From an uncultured Clostridia bacterium (GTDB lineage Bacteria; Bacillota; Clostridia; Christensenellales; Borkfalkiaceae), in NCBI GenBank assembly GCA_937915565.1, contig CALDMH010000174.1, positions 1-7,267 on the forward strand: a stretch of 7,267 nt of DNA, given 5' to 3'. Made by a program: the position numbers and the translations under genes. How positions within the stretch are numbered: position 1 is the stretch's first letter; every line of letters starts with the position of its first letter. Below the pieces are notes generated by a model. The model saw only the letters and a program-made list of their open reading frames with translations. It was not told the origin of the DNA and searched no databases. Positions 1 to 5,583 of this stretch are shown piece after piece.

Positions 1-393
1 TCTTTCGTAATACCAAAAATCGAGTTCGTTTGAAATTGCGCCGCAATACCTTCCGATAACCGCTTCGTCGCCCGTCTTTTTAAACAAATCGTAAACCCCG
101 CGCGTGAAAAGCGGCGGTTGAGAACGGTCGGGAATTATATCGGAATTAGGAACAAAACCCCACTTTTCCACAAAAAAAGCCATAATATCGAGGTTGTTTT
201 TAACTTGTTCTTCCATTCCGCATCTCAAAAACGCGAGGTTGGAGAAATAGGTGTCCCAATAATAAAACGTGTCGAACGTTCCGTTTATGCAGGGCACGGA
301 AAAGGGCCTCGGCATTTTCACGAAGCCTGCGGATTGCTCGGGCTGCCTTACCGTTTTGGAAACGTTTTTTTCGATATATTCTTTAACCGTCAT
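1..393 (-). CDS. GH37 trehalase-like glycoside hydrolase, N-terminal part (cut by window edge)
   Basis: The 131 codons from the ATG at 393 run open to base 1, so the C-terminal part lies outside the window. Two stretches match the trehalase (glycoside hydrolase 37) pattern: residues 38-50, ending in TFYYWDTYF, correspond to the family signature (G-R-F-x-E-x-Y-x-W-D-x-Y), and residues 82-94 contain PNSDIIPDRSQPP, matching the conserved PN...SRSQPP segment. Family members hydrolyse trehalose to two glucoses; the catalytic acid and base lie further downstream and cannot be seen. No signal peptide is present, so a cytoplasmic enzyme is inferred. The first signature is loose (CINGTF where GGRF is usual), so a related alpha-glucosidase of the same (alpha/alpha)6 fold is possible. 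An in-frame TAA lies eight codons upstream, making 393 the earliest ATG; the ribosome site is weak (GAAGAA). The gene follows rsfS by 73 bases and may be co-transcribed with it. Confidence 0.75.
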   Translation of the reverse strand, partial: MTVKEYIEKNVSKTVRQPEQSAGFVKMPRPFSVPCINGTFDTFYYWDTYFSNLAFLRCGMEEQVKNNLDIMAFFVEKWGFVPNSDIIPDRSQPPLFTRGVYDLFKKTGDEAVIGRYCGAISNELDFWYYER

Positions 394-466
394 ATTCGTT
401 CTTCGATATTCTTAAATACGCCTGTTAAAAAGCGTCGTTTTTTAAAGATAAGCCGCTCCGAAAAAA

Positions 467-814
467 TCAGGAATCGATTTTTTCTTCGTTCTTTCCGTCC
501 GACCAAAGCCTTTCGAGATGATAGAAAAGACGCGTTTCGTCGTTAAAAACGTGCAAAATAACGTCGCCGAAATCGACGACGACCCATCTGCCCTCGTCCA
601 TTCCTTCTTTTCTGCGCACCTCGCCGCCTTTTTTCTCCACCTCGTCGATGGCGTAATCGGCAAGCGCGCGAACCTGCGTTGAAGATTTTCCGCTGCAAAT
701 AACGAAATAATCGGCAAGAACGGTTTTTTCTTTAACGTCGAGTTTTATTATATCGTAAGCCTTTTTAGCTGAAAGTGTGTTGCAAATTATTTTTGCCTTT
801 TCGGTTGCTTTCAT
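467..814 (-). CDS. rsfS: Ribosomal silencing factor RsfS (Iojap/YbeB family)
   Basis: The 115-residue product is the usual length for RsfS. The family binds ribosomal protein L14 (uL14) on the 50S subunit and blocks joining to 30S, lowering translation in starvation. Recognisable features are KKAYDIIKLDVKEKTVLADYF-like residues near 17-37, the segment VICSGKSSTQVRALADYAID at 38-57, and the hallmark EGMDEGRWVVVDFGDVILHV at 70-89, followed by the conserved FNDETRLFYHLERLW. The start at 814 is chosen because AGGAG sits a few bases upstream (ACAGGAGAACACA then ATG) and the protein begins at the family's normal N-terminus; a longer frame from 1018 would overlap the upstream gene and add unrelated sequence. 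It begins 28 bases after the nadD/yqeK stop, in the classic Firmicutes order nadD-yqeK-rsfS, so co-transcription is likely. The identification is firm. Confidence 0.96.
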   Translation of the reverse strand: MKATEKAKIICNTLSAKKAYDIIKLDVKEKTVLADYFVICSGKSSTQVRALADYAIDEVEKKGGEVRRKEGMDEGRWVVVDFGDVILHVFNDETRLFYHLERLWSDGKNEEKIDS

Positions 815-842
815 TGTGTTCTCCTGTGTTTTATTATACGTT

Positions 843-1973
843 TTATTGTTTTTTAAAGTAAAAATCGTACGCTTCGCGCGTGAGTTCGCAAACGGGTTTG
901 CCCTGCTTTTCCACGAATTCGAGCGAGCGTTTAAGCGACGCCTCGAAGCCTTTTTCAAAATTCTCGGCAACAATCTTGCGCAATTCGTCAACGGAATCGA
1001 AATTCCTTCCGCGCTCAATCATATCCGCCGTGAAAATTATCTTTCCCAAAAGCGACATATCGGGTTTACCCGTCGTGTGATATTTTATCGCGTCGATAAC
1101 TTCCTCGTCCTTAACCCCGAGAACTTTTTCGGCGATATACGCTCCGAGATATTGATGAACGACGGGCTCGGGCGTGCCTTCCGGAATTTCGCAATCGGGA
1201 TAATCCTCCGCGGCGAGATATTTGCCGCAATCGTGCAAAAGCGCAGATAAAAGCGCCTTCTTAACGTCCGCTCCCTCGCGTGAGGCAAGTTCCTTGGCGC
1301 ACAACATCACGCCGAGAGTATGCTCGACTCTTTTCGGCTTTTCGTTCTCACTCACAAATTCAAAATATTTGTCGGGTTTATATATCGTAAGCCTGTCTAT
1401 AAGTCGATTAACGGCACTTTTCAGTTCGTCATCAACGGGAAGTTTCAACAGTTTTTTAAGCTTGATTTCCGTGCTTGAAACCTCTTTGCCGACGTAAGAA
1501 ACCGATAGAGCTTCAACCCCGAATTTCGCCTTAAAATCGGCAAGCGTTTTTTCTTTTTTCTCCCCGTCGCCCGACCTTTCGCAAAGAAGAGGCGTTGCGC
1601 AGGCAAGAATTCCATCCGGATTTTTCCAATCCTTGAAAGTGGAAAGCATATCCGTTCCCATCAGAAACAGAATTTCGTAATCGGGATATTCGTTTTTCAA
1701 ATATTCGAGCGTAAGATAGGAATAACTCTTCCCGCCGGCGGCAATCTCGTAATCCGAAATTTCGACGCCCTTAATATCGCCGAAAGCAAGGCGGCACATT
1801 TCCAGCCTGTTTTCATCGGAAGCCTTGAAAAACGTTTCCTTGTGCGGAGGATTTGCGGTGGGCATAACCACGGCTTTTTCCGCGCCCGTTTCTCTCATTG
1901 CAGCTTTAAGTTCGGCTATATGCTCGTTGTGCGGCGGGTCGAACGTTCCGCCGAAAAAAATCATTCGTTTCAT
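843..1973 (-). CDS. nadD: NadD-YqeK fusion: nicotinate-nucleotide adenylyltransferase plus HD-domain hydrolase
   Basis: This 376-residue protein joins two enzymes that are normally separate neighbours. Residues 1 to about 200 are NadD, which makes nicotinate adenine dinucleotide from NaMN and ATP in NAD synthesis: nucleotide-binding GGTFDPPHNEH (8-18), MPTANPPHK (37-45), LMGTDMLSTFKDW (104-116) and the C-terminal VSSTEIK (165-171). Residues from about 205 to 376 are a YqeK-type HD phosphohydrolase, a family known to cleave diadenosine tetraphosphate: H218, H247-D248 in LLHDCGK, and the YqeK segment HTTGKPDMSLLGKIIFTADM (299-318). Both halves look complete. The HxGH motif of NadD reads HNEH here, so the normally invariant glycine is glutamate (codon GAG). 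The ATG at 1973 is preferred; TTG at 1982 and ATG at 1964 are alternatives, and none has a strong ribosome site. It lies 28 bases upstream of rsfS. Confidence 0.93.
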   Translation of the reverse strand: MKRMIFFGGTFDPPHNEHIAELKAAMRETGAEKAVVMPTANPPHKETFFKASDENRLEMCRLAFGDIKGVEISDYEIAAGGKSYSYLTLEYLKNEYPDYEILFLMGTDMLSTFKDWKNPDGILACATPLLCERSGDGEKKEKTLADFKAKFGVEALSVSYVGKEVSSTEIKLKKLLKLPVDDELKSAVNRLIDRLTIYKPDKYFEFVSENEKPKRVEHTLGVMLCAKELASREGADVKKALLSALLHDCGKYLAAEDYPDCEIPEGTPEPVVHQYLGAYIAEKVLGVKDEEVIDAIKYHTTGKPDMSLLGKIIFTADMIERGRNFDSVDELRKIVAENFEKGFEASLKRSLEFVEKQGKPVCELTREAYDFYFKKQ

Positions 1974-1987
1974 TTTTAACAAAGTTT

Positions 1988-1997
1988 ATCGGCCGAT
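1988..1997. promoter_or_regulatory. Perfect 10-bp palindrome in the nadD / membrane-protein divergent gap
   Basis: ATCGGCCGAT is a perfect palindrome in the 45-base gap between the divergent starts at 1973 and 2019. It is flanked by A/T-rich sequence and lies where a regulator could affect both genes. It is short, so a chance occurrence is quite possible; an operator role is inference. Confidence 0.25.
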
Positions 1998-2006
1998 TTT
2001 TCTGTC

Positions 2007-2012
2007 GATAAT
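2007..2012 (+). promoter_or_regulatory. Candidate -10 element for the four-TM protein gene
   Basis: GATAAT differs from the consensus TATAAT at one position and ends seven bases before the ATG at 2019, which would put the transcription start at or next to the initiation codon. No good -35 hexamer lies at the right distance (GTTTAT at 1984-1989 is poor) and no Shine-Dalgarno sequence lies between the two. If the element is real, the mRNA would be leaderless or nearly so. Confidence 0.25.
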
Positions 2013-2018
2013 ATTAGT

Positions 2019-2816
2019 ATGACTAAATTTAAAATATCTTATATATCCGATTGTTGTTTCGTTTTCTTTTTGTCGTTCACGCTTTTTTACGCGCCCTTTT
2101 CTTATCTTTTAAAGCGCAGACTTCCGTCCGTTATAACGTCGTTTTTCGCGGCGGTTATAGCCCTCGCCGTTTTCGTTTTTATTTCAAGAAAAAAGTTCGG
2201 CGCGCTCGCCGTGAAGAAAAGCGAAGAGGAAGAATTCCTCAGGTGCAAAAGCGCGTTTTTGCTTTCCGACGACAAAACCGTTGAGCAAACAATGCTTAAA
2301 CTTCTCAAAAAAACGAAAAAACAAGCTCAAAAAAGCAACTACGGAATTATTTTGCCGGACAACGAAAGGGCGTTTTATAAATTCTCGTCGAGGCCGACGG
2401 GCGCGGACGAAATTATAAAAGCCTACAAATCCACGCCGAAAGGCTGTTCGATAATTTTTTTCGCCGTGCTTTTCGACGACGCGGCGATGGCTTTTGCGAA
2501 AAATCTCGGAATACGCGTGAAGCTGGTGGACTTCGCAACGCTTTATAAATCGCTTAAAGAAAACGATTGCCTGCTTCTTATGCCGGAAACCGAATGTCCG
2601 CCGCCCGTAAAAGCCAAAAGAAAAATTCTCTCGTTTTTTATTGCGACTTTTGACAGGAAAAAGGCGAAAAGCTTCGCGTTTTACGGCTTGCTCACTCTTC
2701 TTCTCGGAAAGTTCGCCACGTTTAAAATTTATTACACGGTGGTTGGCTGCCTGTTTCTGGCGTTCGCCGTAACGCTCGTTTTCTTTGCTCCGAAGCCGCA
2801 GGCGGAAACGTTTTAA
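2019..2816 (+). CDS. Hypothetical protein with four predicted membrane segments and a central soluble domain
   Basis: I do not recognise this 265-residue protein. Hydrophobic stretches at about 12-31 and 37-56 form an N-terminal membrane hairpin, and those at about 218-234 and 238-257 a C-terminal one. Between them is a hydrophilic domain of about 160 residues, lysine-rich at 85-105. Its later part (GCSIIFFAVLFDDAAMAFAK at 142-161, then NLGIRVKLVDFATLYKSLKE) looks like an alternating beta/alpha core and faintly recalls the second half of Mrr-like restriction-endonuclease folds, where a strand is followed by a helix and a GI-x-L-V-D strand. No catalytic D/E-x-K triad can be pointed to, so this is only a fold-level suspicion. 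Positive residues after TM2 suggest that the central domain is cytoplasmic. There is no Shine-Dalgarno sequence before the ATG. The gene is inverted relative to yhbY and nadD on either side. Confidence 0.8.
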   Translation: MTKFKISYISDCCFVFFLSFTLFYAPFSYLLKRRLPSVITSFFAAVIALAVFVFISRKKFGALAVKKSEEEEFLRCKSAFLLSDDKTVEQTMLKLLKKTKKQAQKSNYGIILPDNERAFYKFSSRPTGADEIIKAYKSTPKGCSIIFFAVLFDDAAMAFAKNLGIRVKLVDFATLYKSLKENDCLLLMPETECPPPVKAKRKILSFFIATFDRKKAKSFAFYGLLTLLLGKFATFKIYYTVVGCLFLAFAVTLVFFAPKPQAETF

Positions 2817-2847
2817 TGCCGAAGCCGCAAACCTGAACTTTTAATAA
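2790..2847 (+). repeat. Imperfect tandem duplication spanning the stop codon of the four-TM protein gene
   Basis: CCGAAGCCGCA occurs at 2790-2800 and again at 2819-2829. In each copy it is followed at nearly the same distance by TTTTAAT (2811-2817 and 2839-2845). Allowing one gap, the two 29-base units are roughly three quarters identical. The first unit holds the last codons and TAA of the gene; the second is non-coding. Confidence 0.5.
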
Positions 2848-2862
2848 TCCGACTTTAAAAAA

Positions 2863-2882
2863 CGCGGTAAAACCCGAATTTT
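2863..2882. terminator. Weak candidate bidirectional terminator between convergent genes
   Basis: CGCGGT and ACCCG (2863-2876) can form a five-pair stem with one bulged C and an AAA loop. It is preceded by an A run and followed by AATTTT, so either strand could give a small hairpin and a short U stretch. It is the only such structure in the 64-base gap between the two convergent stop codons. The stem is short, so its efficiency is doubtful. Confidence 0.3.
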
Positions 2883-3174
2883 AAAACTCGATATGCTTAA
2901 CGTTATCCTTGTGACTGTAACGATATAAAACCACTTTATGCCCGATAATGCAAACGATTTCCGCCCGAAGTTTTTCGGCAAGTTCGGCGGCAATATCGGA
3001 AATATCGTCCTCGACGTTATTCAAAACGGTGATTTTTATAAGCTCCCTTTTTTCAAGGGCGTCCGAAAGCCCGTTTATCATATTTTCGTTCAATCCGCCT
3101 TTTCCCACCTGACCGATAGGTTCTTCGTTTTGAGCAAGCGAACGAAGTTTGCTCCTTTGTTTTGTTGTAAACAT
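2881..3174 (-). CDS. yhbY: YhbY family RNA-binding protein (CRM domain)
   Basis: The 97-residue product is one CRM (CRS1-YhbY) domain, the normal size for bacterial YhbY, which binds pre-50S ribosomal particles and is thought to help large-subunit assembly. The N-terminus MFTTKQRSKLRSLAQ fits the family start (L-T-x-K-Q-R-x-x-L-R-x-x-A). IGQVGKGGLNENMINGLSDA (20-39) carries the conserved G-K-x-G loop and the helix after it, and ELIKITVLNN (44-53) and the C-terminal IIGHKVVLYRYS (77-88) are the other hallmark segments. The start at 3174 is supported by AAGGAG seven bases upstream; a TTG start at 3207 would overlap the end of obgE and add 11 atypical residues. The gene starts 16 bases after the obgE stop, so both are almost certainly on one transcript. 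Confidence 0.95.
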   Translation of the reverse strand: MFTTKQRSKLRSLAQNEEPIGQVGKGGLNENMINGLSDALEKRELIKITVLNNVEDDISDIAAELAEKLRAEIVCIIGHKVVLYRYSHKDNVKHIEF

Positions 3175-3190
3175 TCTATTTCTCCTTGGG

Positions 3191-4459
3191 TTAATCGATG
3201 TAATCAAACGCTATATCGCCGATAAACACGGTGTCGCCGTCCTTCGCGCCTTTTTTGCGAAGCGCGTCGATAACGCCGTATCTGCGCAAAGTTTTCTGCA
3301 TATAGGCTATCGAATCCATATCGTCCAAAACGACGTTTCTTTCGAGAAGTTTTACGATAGGCCCTTCGATTGCGTAAACGTTGTCCTCCGCATCGTAAGT
3401 GACTGTGAATTTTCTCGGGTCGTCCTTTTCGTAACTGAACTCCTCAAACTCGATAGGCTTCGGGGCGGGAAGTTCGGCAAGTATTTCCACGATGCGTTTT
3501 ACCACTTCTTTAAGCCCTTCGCCCGTAACCGCCGTAACTTTGAACACCTCGCGTCGATAATTAAGCTTCTTTTTGAAAGCTTTTATATTTTCTTCCGCAC
3601 CGTATGCGTCGCACTTGTTAAGCACGACGATTTGCGGGCGTTTCGCAAGCTCCTTGCTGTATTTTTTAAGTTCGGAGTTTATTTTTTTATAATCCTCGTA
3701 AGGGTCTCTGCCCTCACTGCCGGAAATATCCACGACGTGGACGAGCATACGCGTTCTTTCGATATGTCTTAAAAATTCCGTGCCGAGTCCCGCGCCCTCG
3801 GACGCGCCCTCGATAAGCCCGGGAATGTCAGCACAAACGAAATTCTCGTCGTAATACTTAACCACGCCGAGATTCGGGGAAAGCGTTGTGAAATGATAAT
3901 TCGCGATTTTAGGCTTTGCCGCCGAAATCTTTGATAAAATCGTGGATTTTCCCACGTTCGGGAAGCCGATAAGCCCCACGTCGGCAATGGTTTTAAGTTC
4001 GAGAATAACCTTTTTCATCTCGGTTTTTTCGCCCGTTTGGGAAAAATGCGGAGCGCGGCGTCTGCTCGTGCAAAAATGCACGTTACCCTTTCCGCCGTTG
4101 CCGCCTTCCAGAACCATATGCTTTTGCCCGTCGTAATAAATATCGCAAATAATCCTGCCCGTTTCTCTATCCTTTACGACCGTTCCGAGCGGCACGCCGA
4201 TATAAACGTCCTCGCCGTTCTTTCCGTGGCAGTTGTTCGGTTCGCCCTTTCCGCCGTTTTCGGCAACGAACTTTCTCTTATACATAAAATCGATAAGACT
4301 GCTCTTATGACGGTCGCCCACGAAATAAATGCTGCCGCCTTTTCCGCCGTCGCCGCCGTCCGGCCCGCCATTGGAAACGCCTTTATACCTCAAAAACGAG
4401 GTCATTCCGTCGCCGCCGTCGCCGGATTTTAAAAATAAACTTTCTTTATCAACAAACAT
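3191..4459 (-). CDS. obgE: GTPase ObgE/CgtA (ribosome assembly)
   Basis: The 422-residue protein has the complete three-part Obg architecture. The glycine-rich Obg fold covers about 1-158 (start MFVDKESLFLKSGDGGDG, then GGPDGGDGGKGG at 31-42). The G domain covers about 159-330: G1 GFPNVGKS (165-172), switch I around HFTTLSPNLG (189-198), G3 DIPG (211-214) and G4 NKCD (281-284). The C-terminal OCT domain runs from about 345 and ends in GDTVFIGDIAFDYID. The family is an essential large-subunit assembly GTPase also tied to the stringent response. One small oddity is FLRYKGV (22-28), where FRREKYV is usual. The ATG at 4459 gives the canonical N-terminus and has AAAGG upstream. The gene starts 11 bases after the nth stop and is followed 16 bases later by yhbY, so the three form an operon. 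Confidence 0.98.
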   Translation of the reverse strand: MFVDKESLFLKSGDGGDGMTSFLRYKGVSNGGPDGGDGGKGGSIYFVGDRHKSSLIDFMYKRKFVAENGGKGEPNNCHGKNGEDVYIGVPLGTVVKDRETGRIICDIYYDGQKHMVLEGGNGGKGNVHFCTSRRRAPHFSQTGEKTEMKKVILELKTIADVGLIGFPNVGKSTILSKISAAKPKIANYHFTTLSPNLGVVKYYDENFVCADIPGLIEGASEGAGLGTEFLRHIERTRMLVHVVDISGSEGRDPYEDYKKINSELKKYSKELAKRPQIVVLNKCDAYGAEENIKAFKKKLNYRREVFKVTAVTGEGLKEVVKRIVEILAELPAPKPIEFEEFSYEKDDPRKFTVTYDAEDNVYAIEGPIVKLLERNVVLDDMDSIAYMQKTLRRYGVIDALRKKGAKDGDTVFIGDIAFDYID

Positions 4460-4470
4460 AACTTTACCTT

Positions 4471-5106
4471 TTAACGCTTATCGCGTTTCGCTTTTTCGCA
4501 AATATCTTTAATAACGCACCTTTCACATTCGGGATTACGCGCCTTGCACGTTTGCCTGCCGTGATAAATGAGCGCGTGATGCATTCTGCTCCAAAGATTT
4601 TGCGGCAATATTTTCATCAGTTTTTGCTCGGTTTCGTAAGGAGTTTTGCCTTTTGCAAGCCCTATTCTTCCCGAAACCCTGAAAACGTGCGTATCAACGG
4701 CTATCGCGTCCTTTCCGAAAGCCACGCTCCCCACGACGTTGGCCGTTTTTCTCCCCACGCCGTCGAGTTTTCTCAATTCCTCGATTTCCTCGGGAACTTG
4801 TCCGCCGTAATTTTTTTCAATCGCCTCCGAAGCCGATATAATATGCTCGGCCTTCGAGCGATATAATCCGCACGAAAAAATATACCTTTCGAGCTTGTCC
4901 TTGCCGAGTTCCAGCATTTTTGCGGGCGTATCGGCAACCTTGAAAAGCTCTGCGGTAACTTTATTTACCCTTCCGTCGGTGCATTGCGCGGAAAGAATCA
5001 CCGCAATCAAAAGTTCGTAAGGCGTGTCGTATTTTAACGCGGGTTTCGGATTGGGATATTCCTTAATCAACCTCTCCGAAACTTTAAGCGCAGTTTTTTT
5101 CGTCAT
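4471..5106 (-). CDS. nth: Endonuclease III (DNA glycosylase/AP lyase)
   Basis: This 211-residue protein starts base excision repair by removing oxidised pyrimidines and nicking the abasic site. The helix-hairpin-helix LDGVGRKTANVV (114-125) carries the Schiff-base lysine K120, and AVDTHVFRVSGR (136-147) carries catalytic D138; both fall at the same numbers as in the E. coli enzyme. Four cysteines at 187, 194, 197 and 203 give the C-x6-C-x2-C-x5-C pattern that holds a [4Fe-4S] cluster. The early ILSAQCTD (37-44) is also family-typical. The start at 5106 is preferred over a TTG at 5127 because GGAG lies seven bases upstream of that ATG and the resulting numbering matches the family. It heads the nth-obgE-yhbY operon; a candidate promoter and a strong hairpin lie within 140 bases upstream. 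Confidence 0.98.
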   Translation of the reverse strand: MTKKTALKVSERLIKEYPNPKPALKYDTPYELLIAVILSAQCTDGRVNKVTAELFKVADTPAKMLELGKDKLERYIFSCGLYRSKAEHIISASEAIEKNYGGQVPEEIEELRKLDGVGRKTANVVGSVAFGKDAIAVDTHVFRVSGRIGLAKGKTPYETEQKLMKILPQNLWSRMHHALIYHGRQTCKARNPECERCVIKDICEKAKRDKR

Positions 5107-5183
5107 AGTAATTCTCCACGCTCGCAATCCGCCGCCGCAACTTAAATCTCGTCGTGTTAGCCGAGCGGCGTCGCATTAAACTC

Positions 5184-5214
5184 AGGCGGCAAGCGACGTC
5201 GTCGCTTGCCGCCT
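5184..5214. promoter_or_regulatory. Perfect 14-bp inverted repeat (hairpin or operator) upstream of nth
   Basis: AGGCGGCAAGCGAC (5184-5197) and its exact reverse complement (5201-5214) are separated by three bases, GTC. The stem is GC-rich and perfect, by far the strongest hairpin in the window. No T run follows it on either strand, so it does not look like an ordinary intrinsic terminator. It lies directly next to the candidate nth -10 element, so the predicted start site (near 5210) is inside one arm. It could be an operator over the start site or a 5'-terminal mRNA hairpin; which of the two is not shown by the sequence. Confidence 0.7.
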
Positions 5215-5216
5215 AT

Positions 5217-5245
5217 ATAATATCACAAAAAAGCGTTTTTTACAA
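5217..5245 (-). promoter_or_regulatory. Candidate sigma-70-type promoter of the nth-obgE-yhbY operon
   Basis: On the minus strand, TTGTAA (5240-5245) and TATTAT (5217-5222) are separated by exactly 17 bases. The -10 matches consensus at five of six positions and the -35 at four of six. Transcription would start near 5210, giving a leader of about 104 bases before the nth ATG, beginning within the 14-bp hairpin. Confidence 0.45.
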
Positions 5246-5249
5246 TCAA

Positions 5250-5333
5250 ATATATGCGATTTATCGCTTAAATTCTTCTTACGCTCACCCCGACATACGC
5301 GGTTTATCGCTTAAATTCTTCTTACGCTCACCC
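5250..5333. repeat. 43-bp-period tandem duplication covering the 3' end of the DUF3343 gene
   Basis: Positions 5250-5290 and 5293-5333 are copies of one 41-base unit; the last 31 bases (5260-5290 and 5303-5333) are identical and the first ten differ at three positions. The right-hand copy contains the last six codons and the TAA of the DUF3343 gene, and the left-hand copy is a non-coding echo of them. Each unit also contains a small stem: GCGATTTATCGC in one copy and GCGGTTTATCGC in the other, where the difference changes an A-T pair to a G-T wobble. Confidence 0.85.
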
Positions 5334-5568
5334 TGTTGCCGTTTATTTTTATTTCGTAAAAACCCGAAAACGATTTAAGCGACAACCTATAAACGACCTC
5401 TTTCGCGTAGTTTAAGTGAATCTTTTGAAATTTTGCCGATATTCCGCAACCTACGCGAGCTTCCGTCGGAGTGTTTACGGCGTAACATTCAATCCCGCGC
5501 GATTGCATATAATCGATAAATTCCATCACCTGCGTCCGCGAACGGAACACGGCTAAACAATACAACAT
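5311..5568 (-). CDS. DUF3343 protein, putative sulfur/selenium carrier
   Basis: The 85-residue protein fits DUF3343 (PF11823), a family described as putative Se/S-carrier-like. The N-terminal half has the layout of that domain: a first strand (CLAVFRS, 4-10), a helix (TQVMEFIDYMQSRGI), a second strand ending in a Thr-Pro turn (YAVNTPTEA, 29-37) and the glycine-flanked cysteine VGCGISAKF with C41, the expected carrier residue. C4 and C28 are further cysteines. The C-terminal 40 residues, basic with several strands, are not recognised. There is no signal peptide, so it is likely cytoplasmic. The ATG at 5568 has AAAGGAG seven bases upstream. The divergent neighbour is a cysteine-desulfurase-like enzyme, a natural persulfide donor; that pairing, more than the sequence alone, supports a carrier role. 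The 3' end is tandemly duplicated downstream. Confidence 0.85.
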   Translation of the reverse strand: MLYCLAVFRSRTQVMEFIDYMQSRGIECYAVNTPTEARVGCGISAKFQKIHLNYAKEVVYRLSLKSFSGFYEIKINGNRVSVRRI

Positions 5569-5583
5569 CCGTTTTCTCCTTTG

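Noticed and set aside
425..445. TTAAAAA and TTTTTAA pairing around a 7-base loop downstream of rsfS, as a possible terminator.
   Set aside because: The stem is all A-T and unstable. Runs of A and T like this are common in the window.
3149..3772. A 207-codon plus-strand open frame opposite obgE.
   Set aside because: It is antisense to a strongly conserved GTPase, has no ribosome site, and its composition (many F, V, R) is that of a codon-bias shadow.
5216..5221. TATAAT on the plus strand next to the 14-bp hairpin.
   Set aside because: It has no -35 at the right distance and no plus-strand gene follows; it is the partial mirror of the minus-strand -10.
5227..5241. A run of six A, then GCG, then six T, as a terminator or hairpin.
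   Set aside because: A pure A-T stem with a 3-base loop is too weak, and it lies within the spacer of the better-supported nth promoter.
5250..5333. Two direct repeats with a short gap, resembling a minimal CRISPR array.
   Set aside because: Only two copies exist, the identical parts are separated by 12 bases, and one copy is the coding end of a gene. There are no cas genes.
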